DNA of 46,411 nt from Paenibacillus solanacearum (GCF_910593845.1 NZ_CAJVAS010000046.1:1-46411); one strand, 5' to 3'; counted from the stretch's first letter, positions 6,333 to 14,688 are shown. Notes: generated from the letters alone by a model not told the origin. Made by a program: numbers and translations.

Positions 6333-7595
6333 GTGTTTGTTCCGCTTGTCCAAAAGTTCCCCAGGCACGTGTGTGTACGAGCCGAGCACGACGTCCGGCA
6401 GCTCCTCGCGGAAAATGTCCAGCATTTGTTTCATGCCGTAACGCTCGCCCCGCGCCGGAGGAATCAACTGAAGATAGCTTTCAGGGTCGATATTCAAATT
6501 GCGCAATTGAATGAGCTTGAGATCGGTGCGGCGGGCAAACTCAATCATCGCCTCGATCTCTTCTTCCCGGTCAGTGACTCCGGGGAAAATCAAGTAATTG
6601 ATGGAGGTCACAACACCTTTATCGGCCGCATAGCGAAGCGACTTCTCTACATGCTTCAACGTATAGCCGCGCGGCTTGTAATAAGCATTGTAATGATCGT
6701 CAAGCGCGCTGATCGTGCTGACGCGCATTAAATCGAGACCGGCATCGACGATGCCGCGAATATGATCGGTAAGTCCCGCGTTCGTATTGATATTGATGTA
6801 CCCAATATCGGTCTGTCTGCGCACTTCGCGAATGGCCTCGATGATCGTCTTGGCTTGCGTGGACGGTTCCCCTTCGCAGCCTTGGCCGAAGCTGATAATG
6901 CTCTCCGGCGTTTTCAAGTGCTCCAGCATCACCTGAACGACTTCTTCCACGGTAGGCTTGAAGTTCATCCGGGTTTGGGGCGCAAGAAAGCCGCTGTCCT
7001 CCGGCTGCTCCGAAATACACCCGAAGCAGCCGGCGTTACAGGAAAACGAGACCGGTACTGCGCCCTCCCAGCGATTCAAAAACGTATTGGAAGCGGTCAA
7101 GCATTCGTATTCCAGCGCACAGTTGGACAAATGCTTATACAGCCGATTATCCTCATATCGCGTCAGCAGACGGTTTACCTGCAGCTCCAGCTCGTCCGGA
7201 TCGCAATTCCGCGGGTTCCACCGCTCCGGATCGTCCGTTGCTTCCGCCGCAACGTAGAACCCTCCGTCTTTCCATACGACCGCCGTGTAGCCAAAAAGCG
7301 GAAGCACGGCGGACTTATCCGCCTTGGCGTAGCCGGGAAGCATCAGTCTCGTGAAGCCTTGCGGCAAAAGTGCTCCGACAGCGTTCACTTCGCCGGGAAC
7401 GACGCGCATCTCGCCGGTAGCGGCATGCACGCCGACCGGCCGCGTATCCGGCAAGCTGACAAGGGTCGCACCTTCCGGAAGAGGAATCAGCTCCTCTTCC
7501 AGAATGTCCGTCACCATCTCGCCGCTGCGTCCCAGCCCGATGAAGTCGGGATGATCGAACACGCTGCCACTCTGATCCGCATAAACCAGATTCAT
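6321..7595 (-). CDS. Radical SAM protein of unknown function
   Basis: A 424-residue protein. The [4Fe-4S] site is C186, C190 and C193 (Cys-x3-Cys-x2-Cys), followed by a Gly-Gln-Gly-Cys-Glu-Gly-Glu-Pro stretch at about 237-244 that matches the SAM-binding GGE-type motif with an extra cysteine. Beta-barrel motifs with Asn-Ile-Asn-Thr-Asn and Leu-Met-Arg-Val-Ser follow. The N-terminal 180 residues are a separate region containing C131, C159 and C165, which could hold a further metal site. ATG start with AGGAGG 6 bases upstream. It sits 12 bases after the rho stop, probably co-transcribed with rho. Substrate and pathway cannot be told from the sequence; a modification of translation or RNA components is only suggested by the rho and rpmE neighbours. 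Confidence 0.88.
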   Translation of the reverse strand: MNLVYADQSGSVFDHPDFIGLGRSGEMVTDILEEELIPLPEGATLVSLPDTRPVGVHAATGEMRVVPGEVNAVGALLPQGFTRLMLPGYAKADKSAVLPLFGYTAVVWKDGGFYVAAEATDDPERWNPRNCDPDELELQVNRLLTRYEDNRLYKHLSNCALEYECLTASNTFLNRWEGAVPVSFSCNAGCFGCISEQPEDSGFLAPQTRMNFKPTVEEVVQVMLEHLKTPESIISFGQGCEGEPSTQAKTIIEAIREVRRQTDIGYININTNAGLTDHIRGIVDAGLDLMRVSTISALDDHYNAYYKPRGYTLKHVEKSLRYAADKGVVTSINYLIFPGVTDREEEIEAMIEFARRTDLKLIQLRNLNIDPESYLQLIPPARGERYGMKQMLDIFREELPDVVLGSYTHVPGELLDKRNKHLQR

Positions 7596-7607
7596 GATGT
7601 CCTCCTT

Positions 7608-8918
7608 CTACGAGACCGAGTGCTTCACGCGACGGGAAGCGCCGCTGCCGCTGCCGCCTCCGGTCTTCGGCGCGCCGCCGCCTTCGAGACTCTCCAAAAA
7701 CTCCTGATTCGTCTTCGTATCGGCCAATTTCTTGATGAATGCTTCAATATAATCGTGGGAATCGTTCATCCCTTTGCGAATCGCCCATACTTTATCCAGC
7801 TCTTCCTTGGTCAGCAGCATTTCCTCGCGACGCGTGCCGGAACGGCGAATATCGATCGCCGGGAAGATGCGGCGTTCCGCCAGCTTGCGGTCCAGATGCA
7901 GCTCCAGGTTGCCGGTTCCTTTGAATTCCTCGTAAATGACTTCGTCCATGCGCGAGCCTGTTTCGATCAGCGCCGTAGCGAGTATCGTCAAGCTGCCGCC
8001 TTCCTCGATATTGCGCGCCGCGCCGAAAAAGCGTTTCGGACGGTGAAACGCGCCTGGATCGATCCCGCCGGACAACGTCCTGCCTGTAGGCGGTACGACC
8101 AGATTGTAAGCACGGGCCAGCCGCGTAATGCTGTCAAGCAAAATGACGACGTCCTTCTTATGCTCCACCAGCCGCTGCGCCCGCTCCAGCACCAGCTCCG
8201 CCACTTTAATGTGGTTCTCCGGCAGCTCGTCGAACGTCGAGGCGACCACTTCGCCCTTAACGGAACGCTGCATGTCGGTTACCTCTTCCGGGCGTTCGTC
8301 GATCAGCAGAACGAATAAATGAGCATCCGGATGGTTCGCGGAAATACTGTTCGCGATTTCTTTGAGCAGGAGCGTTTTACCGGCTTTCGGCGGCGCCACG
8401 ATCAGACCGCGTTGCCCGAAGCCTACGGGAGCCAAAAGATCCATCAACCGAGTGGAGTAATTCGTCGGGGAAGTTTCCAGCACGAGTTTCTTCTGAGGAT
8501 AAAGAGGAGTCAACGCCGCGAAGTGCAAACGTTCCGAAGCCGATTCCGGGCTCTCGCCGTTGACCGCTTCCACATGCAGCAATCCAAAATATCGCTCGTT
8601 TTCTTTCGGCGGGCGGCATTTGCCGGAAACGATGTCGCCGGACCGCAGATCAAATCTTCGGATTTGCGAAGCCGAAATATAAATGTCTTCCGAGCTCGGC
8701 AAGTAATTGATCGGCCGCAAGAAGCCGAAGCCTTCCTGCAAAATGTCGAGCACGCCTTCCATAAACATCAATCCGCTCTGTTCCGCCTGAGCACGAAGAA
8801 TGGCAAATATAAGTTCTCTTTTTTTAAGCGTGCCGTACGAAGCGATCTGATGCTTCTTGGCCAATTTGTAAAGCTCTGTGAGCTTTAGCGCTTCAAGCTG
8901 CGCCAAATGCATATCCAT
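7608..8918 (-). CDS. rho: Transcription termination factor Rho
   Basis: A 436-residue hexameric RNA helicase that ends transcription. Visible: the N-terminal helical bundle; a cold-shock RNA-binding domain (Gly-Phe-Gly-Phe-Leu-Arg, then Asp-Ile-Tyr-Ile-Ser); a P-loop (Ala-Pro-Pro-Lys-Ala-Gly-Lys-Thr); a Walker B with Val-Ile-Leu-Leu-Asp-Ser; and the R loop (Gly-Thr-Gly-Asn-Leu-Glu). A Gly/Ser-rich C-terminal tail is slightly longer than usual. I chose the ATG at 8918 (GGTGG 9 bases before) over the frame's upstream extension, which is not Rho-like. In B. subtilis rho lies between murAB and rpmE, as here. Confidence 0.97.
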   Translation of the reverse strand: MDMHLAQLEALKLTELYKLAKKHQIASYGTLKKRELIFAILRAQAEQSGLMFMEGVLDILQEGFGFLRPINYLPSSEDIYISASQIRRFDLRSGDIVSGKCRPPKENERYFGLLHVEAVNGESPESASERLHFAALTPLYPQKKLVLETSPTNYSTRLMDLLAPVGFGQRGLIVAPPKAGKTLLLKEIANSISANHPDAHLFVLLIDERPEEVTDMQRSVKGEVVASTFDELPENHIKVAELVLERAQRLVEHKKDVVILLDSITRLARAYNLVVPPTGRTLSGGIDPGAFHRPKRFFGAARNIEEGGSLTILATALIETGSRMDEVIYEEFKGTGNLELHLDRKLAERRIFPAIDIRRSGTRREEMLLTKEELDKVWAIRKGMNDSHDYIEAFIKKLADTKTNQEFLESLEGGGAPKTGGGSGSGASRRVKHSVS

Positions 8919-8969
8919 AGTATTCAACCACCAAACTATTAAATTTTCAAGGCTGCTCGGCAAAGATAC

Positions 8970-8997
8970 ATTCTAGCATTACCCAAAAAGATTCCAA
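8970..8997 (-). promoter_or_regulatory. Probable promoter for rho
   Basis: On the minus strand a -35 TTGGAA (8992-8997), a 16-base spacer and a -10 TAGAAT (8970-8975) in the 89-base gap between murA and rho. Confidence 0.5.
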
Positions 8998-9007
8998 TCT
9001 ATACAAA

Positions 9008-10261
9008 TCATTCGTCCCGGCGCCATACCTCGGCACCCAAGTTTGATAGATTGGCGACCAGATGATCGTACCCCCGGTCGATGTACTCCACGCCGGTAAT
9101 TTCCGTAATGCCGCCCGGCACCGTAAGACCCGCTACGACAAGCGCCGCGCCTGCGCGCAGATCGGTCGCCTTCACTTTGGCTGCGCTCAGCATGCCGCCT
9201 TCGATGATGGCCGAACGACCCTCCACCCGGATTTTCGCCCCCATCCGGACAAGCTCGGGGATATGCTTGAAGCGGTTGCTGTACACATAGTCGGTCAGCA
9301 CGCTGACACCACTCGCCTGTGTAAGCAAGCTGCTCATCGGCGACTGCAAATCGGTCGCGTACCCAGGATAGACGAGCGCTTTTACGTCCACGCTCATATA
9401 TTCCGGCTGACCTACAACGCGAATGGATTCGTCCATTTCATAAATATGTACGCCCATTTCCTGCAATTTGGCAGTCAACGCTTCGAGATGCTTCGGAATG
9501 ACGCTGTCGACGATGACATCGCCTCGGGTAGCCGCCGCCGCGATCATGTAGGTTCCCGCCTGAATGCGGTCGGGGATAATCGAATGACGGCAGCCATGCA
9601 AGTTGTCTACGCCTTCGATGCGGATCGTTTCCGTTCCGGCCCCTTTGATCTTCGCGCCCATGGAATTCAATAAAGTTGCTACATCTATAATTTCTGGCTC
9701 TTTGGCCGCATTTTCGATCGTTGTGACGCCCTTGGCCCGAGAGGCCGCAAGCATAATATTAATCGTTGCGCCTACGCTGACAACGTCCAAATAAATTTTC
9801 GCTCCACGCAGCTGTTTCGCCTTGATGTGCAGGGCACCGTTCTCGTTCGTCACCTGAGCCCCCAATGCTTCGAATCCTTTAATATGCTGATCGATCGGCC
9901 GCGGCTCGAAATTGCAGCCCCCCGGCATACCAATTGTTGCTTCCCCAAATCTGCCGAGCAGCGCTCCCATCAAATAGTAGGAAGCGCGAAGTTTTTTGAC
10001 GTTGCCGTTAGGCATCGGTTTGGATACCAACTGACGAGGATCGATCACCATCTGGTCATGATCCCGTTCAACGGTGGCGCCCAATTCCGTGAGCAATTCC
10101 GTATAAATCGACACATCGCTCAGGAGAGGCAGATTATCCAGCGTCACTGCCGTTTCCGCCAAAATAGCCGCAGGAATAAGCGCAATCGCACTATTTTTGG
10201 CTCCGCTGATTTGGACCGTTCCCCGAAGTGGTCGCCCGCCGGCGATCATCAATTTCTCCAT
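9008..10261 (-). CDS. murA: UDP-N-acetylglucosamine 1-carboxyvinyltransferase (second MurA type)
   Basis: A 417-residue enzyme that adds enolpyruvate from PEP to UDP-GlcNAc, the first committed step of peptidoglycan synthesis, in the cytoplasm. Catalytic C116 is present in Pro-Gly-Gly-Cys, followed by the Arg-Pro-Ile-Asp-Gln-His pattern; K22-N23 near the start bind the substrate. The asparagine after the cysteine and the position next to rho and fba fit the MurZ/MurAB paralogue. I chose the ATG at 10261, with GGAGG 11 bases upstream; a GTG eight codons earlier would place that site inside the gene. A cysteine at 116 predicts fosfomycin sensitivity of this enzyme. Confidence 0.95.
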   Translation of the reverse strand: MEKLMIAGGRPLRGTVQISGAKNSAIALIPAAILAETAVTLDNLPLLSDVSIYTELLTELGATVERDHDQMVIDPRQLVSKPMPNGNVKKLRASYYLMGALLGRFGEATIGMPGGCNFEPRPIDQHIKGFEALGAQVTNENGALHIKAKQLRGAKIYLDVVSVGATINIMLAASRAKGVTTIENAAKEPEIIDVATLLNSMGAKIKGAGTETIRIEGVDNLHGCRHSIIPDRIQAGTYMIAAAATRGDVIVDSVIPKHLEALTAKLQEMGVHIYEMDESIRVVGQPEYMSVDVKALVYPGYATDLQSPMSSLLTQASGVSVLTDYVYSNRFKHIPELVRMGAKIRVEGRSAIIEGGMLSAAKVKATDLRAGAALVVAGLTVPGGITEITGVEYIDRGYDHLVANLSNLGAEVWRRDE

Positions 10262-10375
10262 TCGTTCTTTTTCCTCCCACTTCACTGCTTTAACGCTTTA
10301 ATAAATAAGCGCAGAAAAATCGCGAAAATCTTCCTGTCATTTCGAGAATCCAACGGGTGAATAAATAGAAGTGAA

Positions 10376-10405
10376 GGGAAATACGCCTTTGCAGGCATAT
10401 TTCCC
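10376..10405 (-). terminator. Hairpin after fba, probable terminator
   Basis: On the minus strand a 12-pair stem with one G-U pair (GGGAAATATGCC with GGCGTATTTCCC, loop TGCAAA) starts about 20 bases after the fba stop. The T tract is poor (TTCACTTCTATTT), so termination may be partial. Confidence 0.55.
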
Positions 10406-10426
10406 GAGCAGAACGCAATCGATCGA

Positions 10427-11281
10427 TTAAGCTTGGTCGGCGCTGCCGAACAGCAAAATTTTGGATTTAACGACTTCTACCATAGCTTTGCGGGCAGGAG
10501 TGAGGTATTTACGAGGATCGTAAACTTTCGCGTCTTTGTTCAACACTTCGCGAATCGCGTCGGTGCAAGCGACTTGGTTTTCGGTATTGACGTTAATTTT
10601 GCCAACGCCGGCTTGAATCGACTTGCGAATCATTTCGTCTGGAACGCCCGATCCGCCGTGAAGTACGACCGGTACCGGAATCGCTTTGGACACTTGCTCG
10701 ATGATGTCGAAACGGATGTTCGGCTCGCCGGCATACATGCCATGCGCTGTACCTACGGCAATCGCCAGACAATCCACGCCCGTTTCTTCGTAGAAACGGA
10801 TCGCTTCTTCCGGCTTCGCGAGGTTCGCATCTTCCTCATCCACGCTGATGTCGTCTTCAACGCCGCCGATCGTTCCGAGCTCGCCTTCCACGGATACGCC
10901 CATCGCGCGAGCCGCTTTGACGACCTCTTTGGTCAAACGGATATTTTCCTCAAAGGAGTAGTGAGAACCGTCAAACATGACGGAGCTGAAGCCAGCGCGG
11001 ATACATTTCATCGCCACTTCAAAGCTGCTTCCATGGTCGAGATGAAGCGCAATCGGCAAACCGGATTTCTTGGCGGCCGCTTCCGCGATCGCTACCGTAA
11101 AATCAATACCCATGTATTTGAGCGCACCTTCGGATACGCCGAAAATAAACGGCGATTTCAATTCCTCCGCCGCTTCCGTAATCGCTTGGGCAAACTCCAG
11201 GTTGTTCATGTTAAACTGGCCTACTGCAAATTTGTTCGCTTTTGCTTTTGGCAAAAACTCGTTCATCGAAACCAATGGCAT
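10427..11281 (-). CDS. fba: Class II fructose-bisphosphate aldolase
   Basis: A 284-residue zinc-dependent aldolase that splits fructose 1,6-bisphosphate in glycolysis and joins the trioses in gluconeogenesis. Visible: Leu-His-Leu-Asp-His-Gly (zinc histidine and catalytic aspartate), Glu-Gly-Glu-Leu-Gly, the His-Gly-Met region and Leu-His-Gly-Gly-Ser-Gly for phosphate binding. The ATG at 11281 is chosen for GGAGGAGAG upstream and the normal N-terminus (Met-Pro-Leu-Val-Ser). It has its own promoter at 11352-11380 and lies between murA and spo0F, as in B. subtilis, although the tal-like gene found there is absent. Confidence 0.96.
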   Translation of the reverse strand: MPLVSMNEFLPKAKANKFAVGQFNMNNLEFAQAITEAAEELKSPFIFGVSEGALKYMGIDFTVAIAEAAAKKSGLPIALHLDHGSSFEVAMKCIRAGFSSVMFDGSHYSFEENIRLTKEVVKAARAMGVSVEGELGTIGGVEDDISVDEEDANLAKPEEAIRFYEETGVDCLAIAVGTAHGMYAGEPNIRFDIIEQVSKAIPVPVVLHGGSGVPDEMIRKSIQAGVGKINVNTENQVACTDAIREVLNKDAKVYDPRKYLTPARKAMVEVVKSKILLFGSADQA

Positions 11282-11351
11282 TTTGTTTCTCTCCTCCTGG
11301 TATGAATTAAACATGTTGAGTGCAAAAACCGCTCACTTGTCATACTGAGCT

Positions 11352-11380
11352 ATTATACCATAGAAAATAACAAACGTTAA
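11352..11380 (-). promoter_or_regulatory. Promoter for fba (extended -10)
   Basis: On the minus strand a -35 TTAACG (11375-11380), a 17-base spacer and TATAAT (11352-11357) preceded by TGG, an extended -10. Start expected near 11345. Confidence 0.75.
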
Positions 11381-11384
11381 TCTC

Positions 11385-11411
11385 AAAAAAAGAGACCCTA
11401 TTCAGGATCCC
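11385..11411 (-). terminator. Terminator overlapping the spo0F stop codon
   Basis: On the minus strand GGGATCCT pairs with AGGGTCTC over 8 pairs (two G-U), loop GAAT, followed by TTTTTTT. The spo0F TGA lies within the hairpin. Confidence 0.6.
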
Positions 11412-11794
11412 ACGGCGAATGAATTGCTATTGGGCGAACGAAGCTGCTGATTGACGGCCTGGCGAAGCTCATCGATATCGAAGGGCTTCGTAAAATGCAT
11501 GATGGCTCCCAGATCGGTCGCTTCCTTGATCATATCCAGCTCCCCATAAGCCGTCATCATGATCACTTTAATCGAAGAATCGATGCTTTTGATGTGCTTC
11601 AAAATGTCGAGCCCGTCCATCCCCGGAATCTTCATATCCAGCAGTACCAAATCGGGCGATGCATTCCTGACGATCTCGAGCGCGAGTTTCCCGTTAGACG
11701 CCTGGTACGTTTCGTAGCCTTCGCTGCTGAACACTTCCATCAGCAAAATGCGAATGCCATTCTGATCATCGACAATAAGCAATTTCTTCTTCAA
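11402..11794 (-). CDS. spo0F: Sporulation phosphorelay response regulator Spo0F
   Basis: A 130-residue single-domain receiver that carries phosphate from sporulation kinases to Spo0B. Acidic pocket D9-D10, phospho-acceptor D53 (Leu-Leu-Asp-Met-Lys-Ile-Pro-Gly), the switch Thr in Met-Thr-Ala-Tyr-Gly and Lys in Phe-Thr-Lys-Pro-Phe are all present. The Asp-Gln-x-Gly-Ile-Arg surface used by kinases and phosphatases is kept. The tail is a few residues longer than in B. subtilis. Start codon is TTG, with GAGGAGGGG 7 bases before. A sigma-H promoter lies about 100 bases upstream, as expected for this gene. Confidence 0.96.
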   Translation of the reverse strand: MKKKLLIVDDQNGIRILLMEVFSSEGYETYQASNGKLALEIVRNASPDLVLLDMKIPGMDGLDILKHIKSIDSSIKVIMMTAYGELDMIKEATDLGAIMHFTKPFDIDELRQAVNQQLRSPNSNSFAVGS

Positions 11795-11895
11795 CTAGGT
11801 ACCCCTCCTCTTGGAGTTTTCGCTGTGAAATCTCCGTGTATACTTACGTGCCTTCATGGTGTCAGGAATCCGACCTTCAAGCTTTACTATATGGA

Positions 11896-11924
11896 CTATT
11901 CGCTACGAAGAAGCAGATTCCTGC
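11896..11924 (-). promoter_or_regulatory. Sigma-H promoter for spo0F
   Basis: On the minus strand GCAGGAATC (11916-11924), 11 bases, then AGCGAATAG (11896-11904). This fits the sigma-H consensus RnAGGAwWW-N11/12-RnnGAATWW with few deviations. spo0F is a known sigma-H target in B. subtilis, so function and sequence agree. Confidence 0.75.
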
Positions 11925-12022
11925 AACTGAACTTCAAAAAAGTTGAAAACTTTTACAGATCGGCCCAGCTTTTCGGCCCGCTGCCGGCCGCTGTATCCGT
12001 TGGTCCAAAGCTATTTACACAC

Positions 12023-12054
12023 AAAAAAAGGAAGGCCGATAGGGCTCTTCCTTC
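12023..12054 (-). terminator. Rho-independent terminator of pyrG
   Basis: On the minus strand AAGGAAG-A-GCC pairs with GGC-CTTCCTT around loop CTATC (one bulged A), followed by seven T. It lies about 10 bases after the pyrG stop. Confidence 0.85.
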
Positions 12055-12064
12055 TTGACGTCTG

Positions 12065-13666
12065 TTATCTTGTGTGGCTGTATGCAGCTTGCACGAAATG
12101 CTTGAACAACGGCTGCGGACGGTTCGGTCTGGACGTAAATTCCGGATGGAATTGAACGGCCAGGAACCATGGATGATCCGGGCATTCGATAATTTCCACC
12201 AGACGGCCGTCCGGGCTCGTCCCGGAAATGATGAGACCTGCCGCTTCAATCGCGTCGCGGTACTCGTTGTTGAATTCGTATCTGTGGCGGTGGCGCTCAT
12301 ACACCAGCTCGTCGCTATAGCAGCGCATCGCCAAAGAGTCTTCCTTCAATTTGCAAGGATACAGGCCCAGACGCATGGTGCCTCCGAGGTCCTCGATATC
12401 CTTTTGCTCCGGCAGCAGGTCGATGACCGGGTAAGCCGTCGTCGGGTTGATCTCCGAGCTGTTGGCCCCTTCCAGTCCAAGCACCGAACGCGCGTATTCC
12501 ACGACAGCCACCTGCATACCGAGGCAAATGCCGAAGAACGGAATGCGCTGCTCGCGCGCATAACGGATCGCCGTCACTTTGCCCTCGATCCCCCGGTCGC
12601 CGAAACCGCCGGGCACCAGGATGCCGTGTACGCCAGAGAGCAGCTCATCGACGTTATGCTCGAATACTTCTTCCGCATTGACCCAGCGAATCTTCACTTC
12701 CGTGTTGCAATCGATACCTGCATGTCCAAGCGCCTCGACGATACTGAGGTAAGCGTCGTGGAGCGCCACGTATTTGCCGACGATGGCGATTTCGGTCGTT
12801 TCCTTCAGCGACTTGACGCGGCCGACGAGCTTCTCCCACTCGGTCATATCCGGCTGATCCGCCTTCAAGCCAAGATGGTTCACGACGATGTCGTCGAGCC
12901 CCTGCTCGCGAAGCATCATCGGCACTTCGTACAACGTCTCGGCGTCCAGACATTCCACGACGGCGCCCGGATCGATATCGCAGAACAGTGCAAGCTTCCG
13001 CTTCATGTCTTCGGCAAGCGGATGCTCCGTACGGCAGACGACGACATGCGGCTGGATGCCGATGCTGCGCAGCTCCTTGACGCTATGCTGCGTCGGCTTC
13101 GTCTTCACTTCGCCGGCAGCCTTGAGGTACGGAATGAGCGTAACATGGATGTACATGACGTTATCGCGGCCGATATCGCTCTTGATCTGGCGAATCGCTT
13201 CAAGGAACGGAAGGCTCTCGATATCGCCGACGGTCCCGCCGATCTCCGTAATGACAACGTCCGAGTGCGCTTCGCGCCCCGCGCGGAAAACCCGCTCTTT
13301 GATTTCGTTCGTAATGTGAGGAATGACCTGAACGGTCCCGCCCAAGTATTCGCCGCGGCGCTCCTTGGCAATGACGGAGGAATAAATTTTCCCGGTCGTC
13401 ACATTGCTGTTCTTGGACAAGTTGATGTCGATAAACCGTTCGTAATGACCCAAATCCAGGTCCGTCTCCGCCCCGTCATCCGTTACGAATACTTCGCCGT
13501 GCTGATAAGGACTCATCGTTCCCGGGTCCACGTTAATATACGGATCGAACTTTTGAATCGTGACTTTGAGCCCGCGATTTTTGAGCAGCCGACCGAGCGA
13601 AGCGGCCGTGATTCCTTTGCCGAGCGAGGAAACGACGCCCCCCGTCACGAAAATATACTTGGTCAT
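12065..13666 (-). CDS. pyrG: CTP synthase
   Basis: A 533-residue enzyme that aminates UTP to CTP using glutamine, the last step of de novo pyrimidine nucleotide synthesis. The N-terminal synthase domain starts with Thr-Lys-Tyr-Ile-Phe-Val-Thr-Gly-Gly-Val and a P-loop-like Ser-Ser-Leu-Gly-Lys-Gly. The C-terminal class I glutamine amidotransferase has the nucleophile in Gly-Ile-Cys-Leu-Gly-Met-Gln (about 380) and the His-Pro-Glu pair near the end. ATG with AGGGGGG 7 bases upstream. The leader (13667-13950) has the hallmarks of CTP-sensing attenuation: a GGGC start and a terminator before the gene. Order rpoE-pyrG-spo0F matches B. subtilis, although ywjG is missing. Confidence 0.97.
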   Translation of the reverse strand: MTKYIFVTGGVVSSLGKGITAASLGRLLKNRGLKVTIQKFDPYINVDPGTMSPYQHGEVFVTDDGAETDLDLGHYERFIDINLSKNSNVTTGKIYSSVIAKERRGEYLGGTVQVIPHITNEIKERVFRAGREAHSDVVITEIGGTVGDIESLPFLEAIRQIKSDIGRDNVMYIHVTLIPYLKAAGEVKTKPTQHSVKELRSIGIQPHVVVCRTEHPLAEDMKRKLALFCDIDPGAVVECLDAETLYEVPMMLREQGLDDIVVNHLGLKADQPDMTEWEKLVGRVKSLKETTEIAIVGKYVALHDAYLSIVEALGHAGIDCNTEVKIRWVNAEEVFEHNVDELLSGVHGILVPGGFGDRGIEGKVTAIRYAREQRIPFFGICLGMQVAVVEYARSVLGLEGANSSEINPTTAYPVIDLLPEQKDIEDLGGTMRLGLYPCKLKEDSLAMRCYSDELVYERHRHRYEFNNEYRDAIEAAGLIISGTSPDGRLVEIIECPDHPWFLAVQFHPEFTSRPNRPQPLFKHFVQAAYSHTR

Positions 13667-13694
13667 TATGTAACCCCCCTGGTTAGTATTCCCT

Positions 13695-13731
13695 AAAAAA
13701 AAGAAAAAGTCCCCCGCAGCAACGGGGCACT
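13695..13731 (-). terminator. pyrG leader attenuator (intrinsic terminator)
   Basis: On the minus strand CCCCG pairs with CGGGG, flanked by AGT/ACT across a G-G mismatch, then TTTTTCTTTTTTTT. It precedes the pyrG start by about 30 bases, so it must be bypassed for expression. The 5' strand holds CCCC, able to pair with a G tract at the RNA 5' end. Confidence 0.75.
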
Positions 13732-13737
13732 TTAATG

Positions 13738-13756
13738 AAAAAACTTCTATCGAAGT
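13738..13756 (-). terminator. Short upstream hairpin with T run in the pyrG leader
   Basis: On the minus strand ACTTC pairs with GAAGT (loop GATA) and is followed by TTTTTT. It is weaker than the attenuator just after it and may be a pause or partial terminator. Confidence 0.4.
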
Positions 13757-13946
13757 CCGAATCGGATGATCATCCTCTGCCCGGCGAACCGTTCCCGACG
13801 ATGGGAATCCGCTAGCGGATGCATCCGAGAATGAGCGATCGCGACATAAAGGTTAATTTTCCGCGATAAGAAAGCCATTCCTCGATCACAAATCCGGCCG
13901 TCTTATCATTCGAAAAGGACCACATGGTCCGCAACGTTCATCCAAA

Positions 13947-13987
13947 GCCCAGAAAATAGTTTACTCTGAACAGGCACGTAGTGTCAA
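13947..13987 (-). promoter_or_regulatory. pyrG promoter with GGGC start (reiterative initiation site)
   Basis: On the minus strand a perfect -35 TTGACA (13982-13987), an 18-base spacer, a -10 TAAACT (13958-13963), then 7 bases to GGGCTTTGG with +1 at 13950. In B. subtilis pyrG, transcripts start GGGC. Low CTP stalls at position 4, extra G residues are added, and the G tract blocks the attenuator. The leader here is about 280 bases and can also form GGACCA/TGGTCC (13917-13930). Nothing else is seen between the rpoE stop and pyrG. Confidence 0.8.
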
Positions 13988-14011
13988 GAGAAGGTTCAGC
14001 AAGCTGCAACG

Positions 14012-14605
14012 TTATTTGCCTTCGTCTTCCTCTTCGTCCAGATCTTCCTCTTCCTCGCCGTCTTCGTCTTCCATTCCTTCTTCCAGTTCGGCATCTTCTT
14101 CGTCTATGCCGACTTCGTCAATCTCTTCTTCGTCAACCTCTTCATCCTCGAAGAACTCGGTCTCTTCTTCCGCTTCCTCGGCCTCGAAGTCTTCGTCGCG
14201 CACGGTGTCGTAAGAATCGTATTCTTCTTCCTCCGTGAACGTATCCTCTTCTTCCGCGAACAAATCCTCGTCGTCCAGATCGTCGTCTTCATCGTTAATG
14301 ATGCGCGGACGCTTCCCGCTGCCGACGGCATCCTCGGATTTCTCTACCGGGTACCAGCGCTTAAGCCCCCACAAATTCGTCCCGACGCAAGCAAAACGGC
14401 CGTCGATGTTAATCTCGGTATATAGTTGGGCTATGACCTGCATGACTTCATCGTCGGACAGACCTTTGATTTTGGCTATTTCAGACATTAGATCCCGATA
14501 GTAGAACGGCGTATTCGCAGTCTTGAGCAGTTCGAAAGCCAGATCCACCATCGGCATTTCTTTGGCCTGTTCTGAGTTGATTTTAAGTTGATATTGAGCA
14601 CTCAT
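14012..14605 (-). CDS. rpoE: RNA polymerase delta subunit
   Basis: A 197-residue protein with the two-part delta layout: an N-terminal HARE-HTH domain (about 15-90, with Tyr-Arg-Asp-Leu-Met and the Trp-Gly-Leu-Lys-Arg-Trp stretch) and a long acidic tail of Glu/Asp from about 105 to the end. Delta is Gram-positive specific, displaces nucleic acid from RNA polymerase and speeds recycling. ATG start; AAGGA lies 11 bases before. In B. subtilis it precedes pyrG, as here. The acidic tail makes the opposite strand appear serine-rich; those frames are not genes. Confidence 0.94.
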   Translation of the reverse strand: MSAQYQLKINSEQAKEMPMVDLAFELLKTANTPFYYRDLMSEIAKIKGLSDDEVMQVIAQLYTEINIDGRFACVGTNLWGLKRWYPVEKSEDAVGSGKRPRIINDEDDDLDDEDLFAEEEDTFTEEEEYDSYDTVRDEDFEAEEAEEETEFFEDEEVDEEEIDEVGIDEEDAELEEGMEDEDGEEEEDLDEEEDEGK

Positions 14606-14688
14606 TTCGGGGCACGTCCTTTCCCAGTTTGCAACTGCCGCAACGTCAATCGCCGCTAACGGTTGTCAACTTAACGATTATCTCCATT

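Noticed and set aside
6762..8318. A long plus-strand open frame across the radical SAM gene and rho
   Set aside because: It spans two certain genes on the other strand, has no start signal and a low-complexity Arg/Gln/His-rich product.
12074..13696. A 540-codon open frame on the plus strand opposite pyrG
   Set aside because: It is a shadow of pyrG: no ribosome binding site, unlikely amino-acid mix rich in Arg, His, Val and Asp, and full overlap with a certain gene.
14016..14501. Serine-rich open frames opposite rpoE
   Set aside because: They arise from the GAA/GAT repeats of the acidic delta tail read backwards; not genes.
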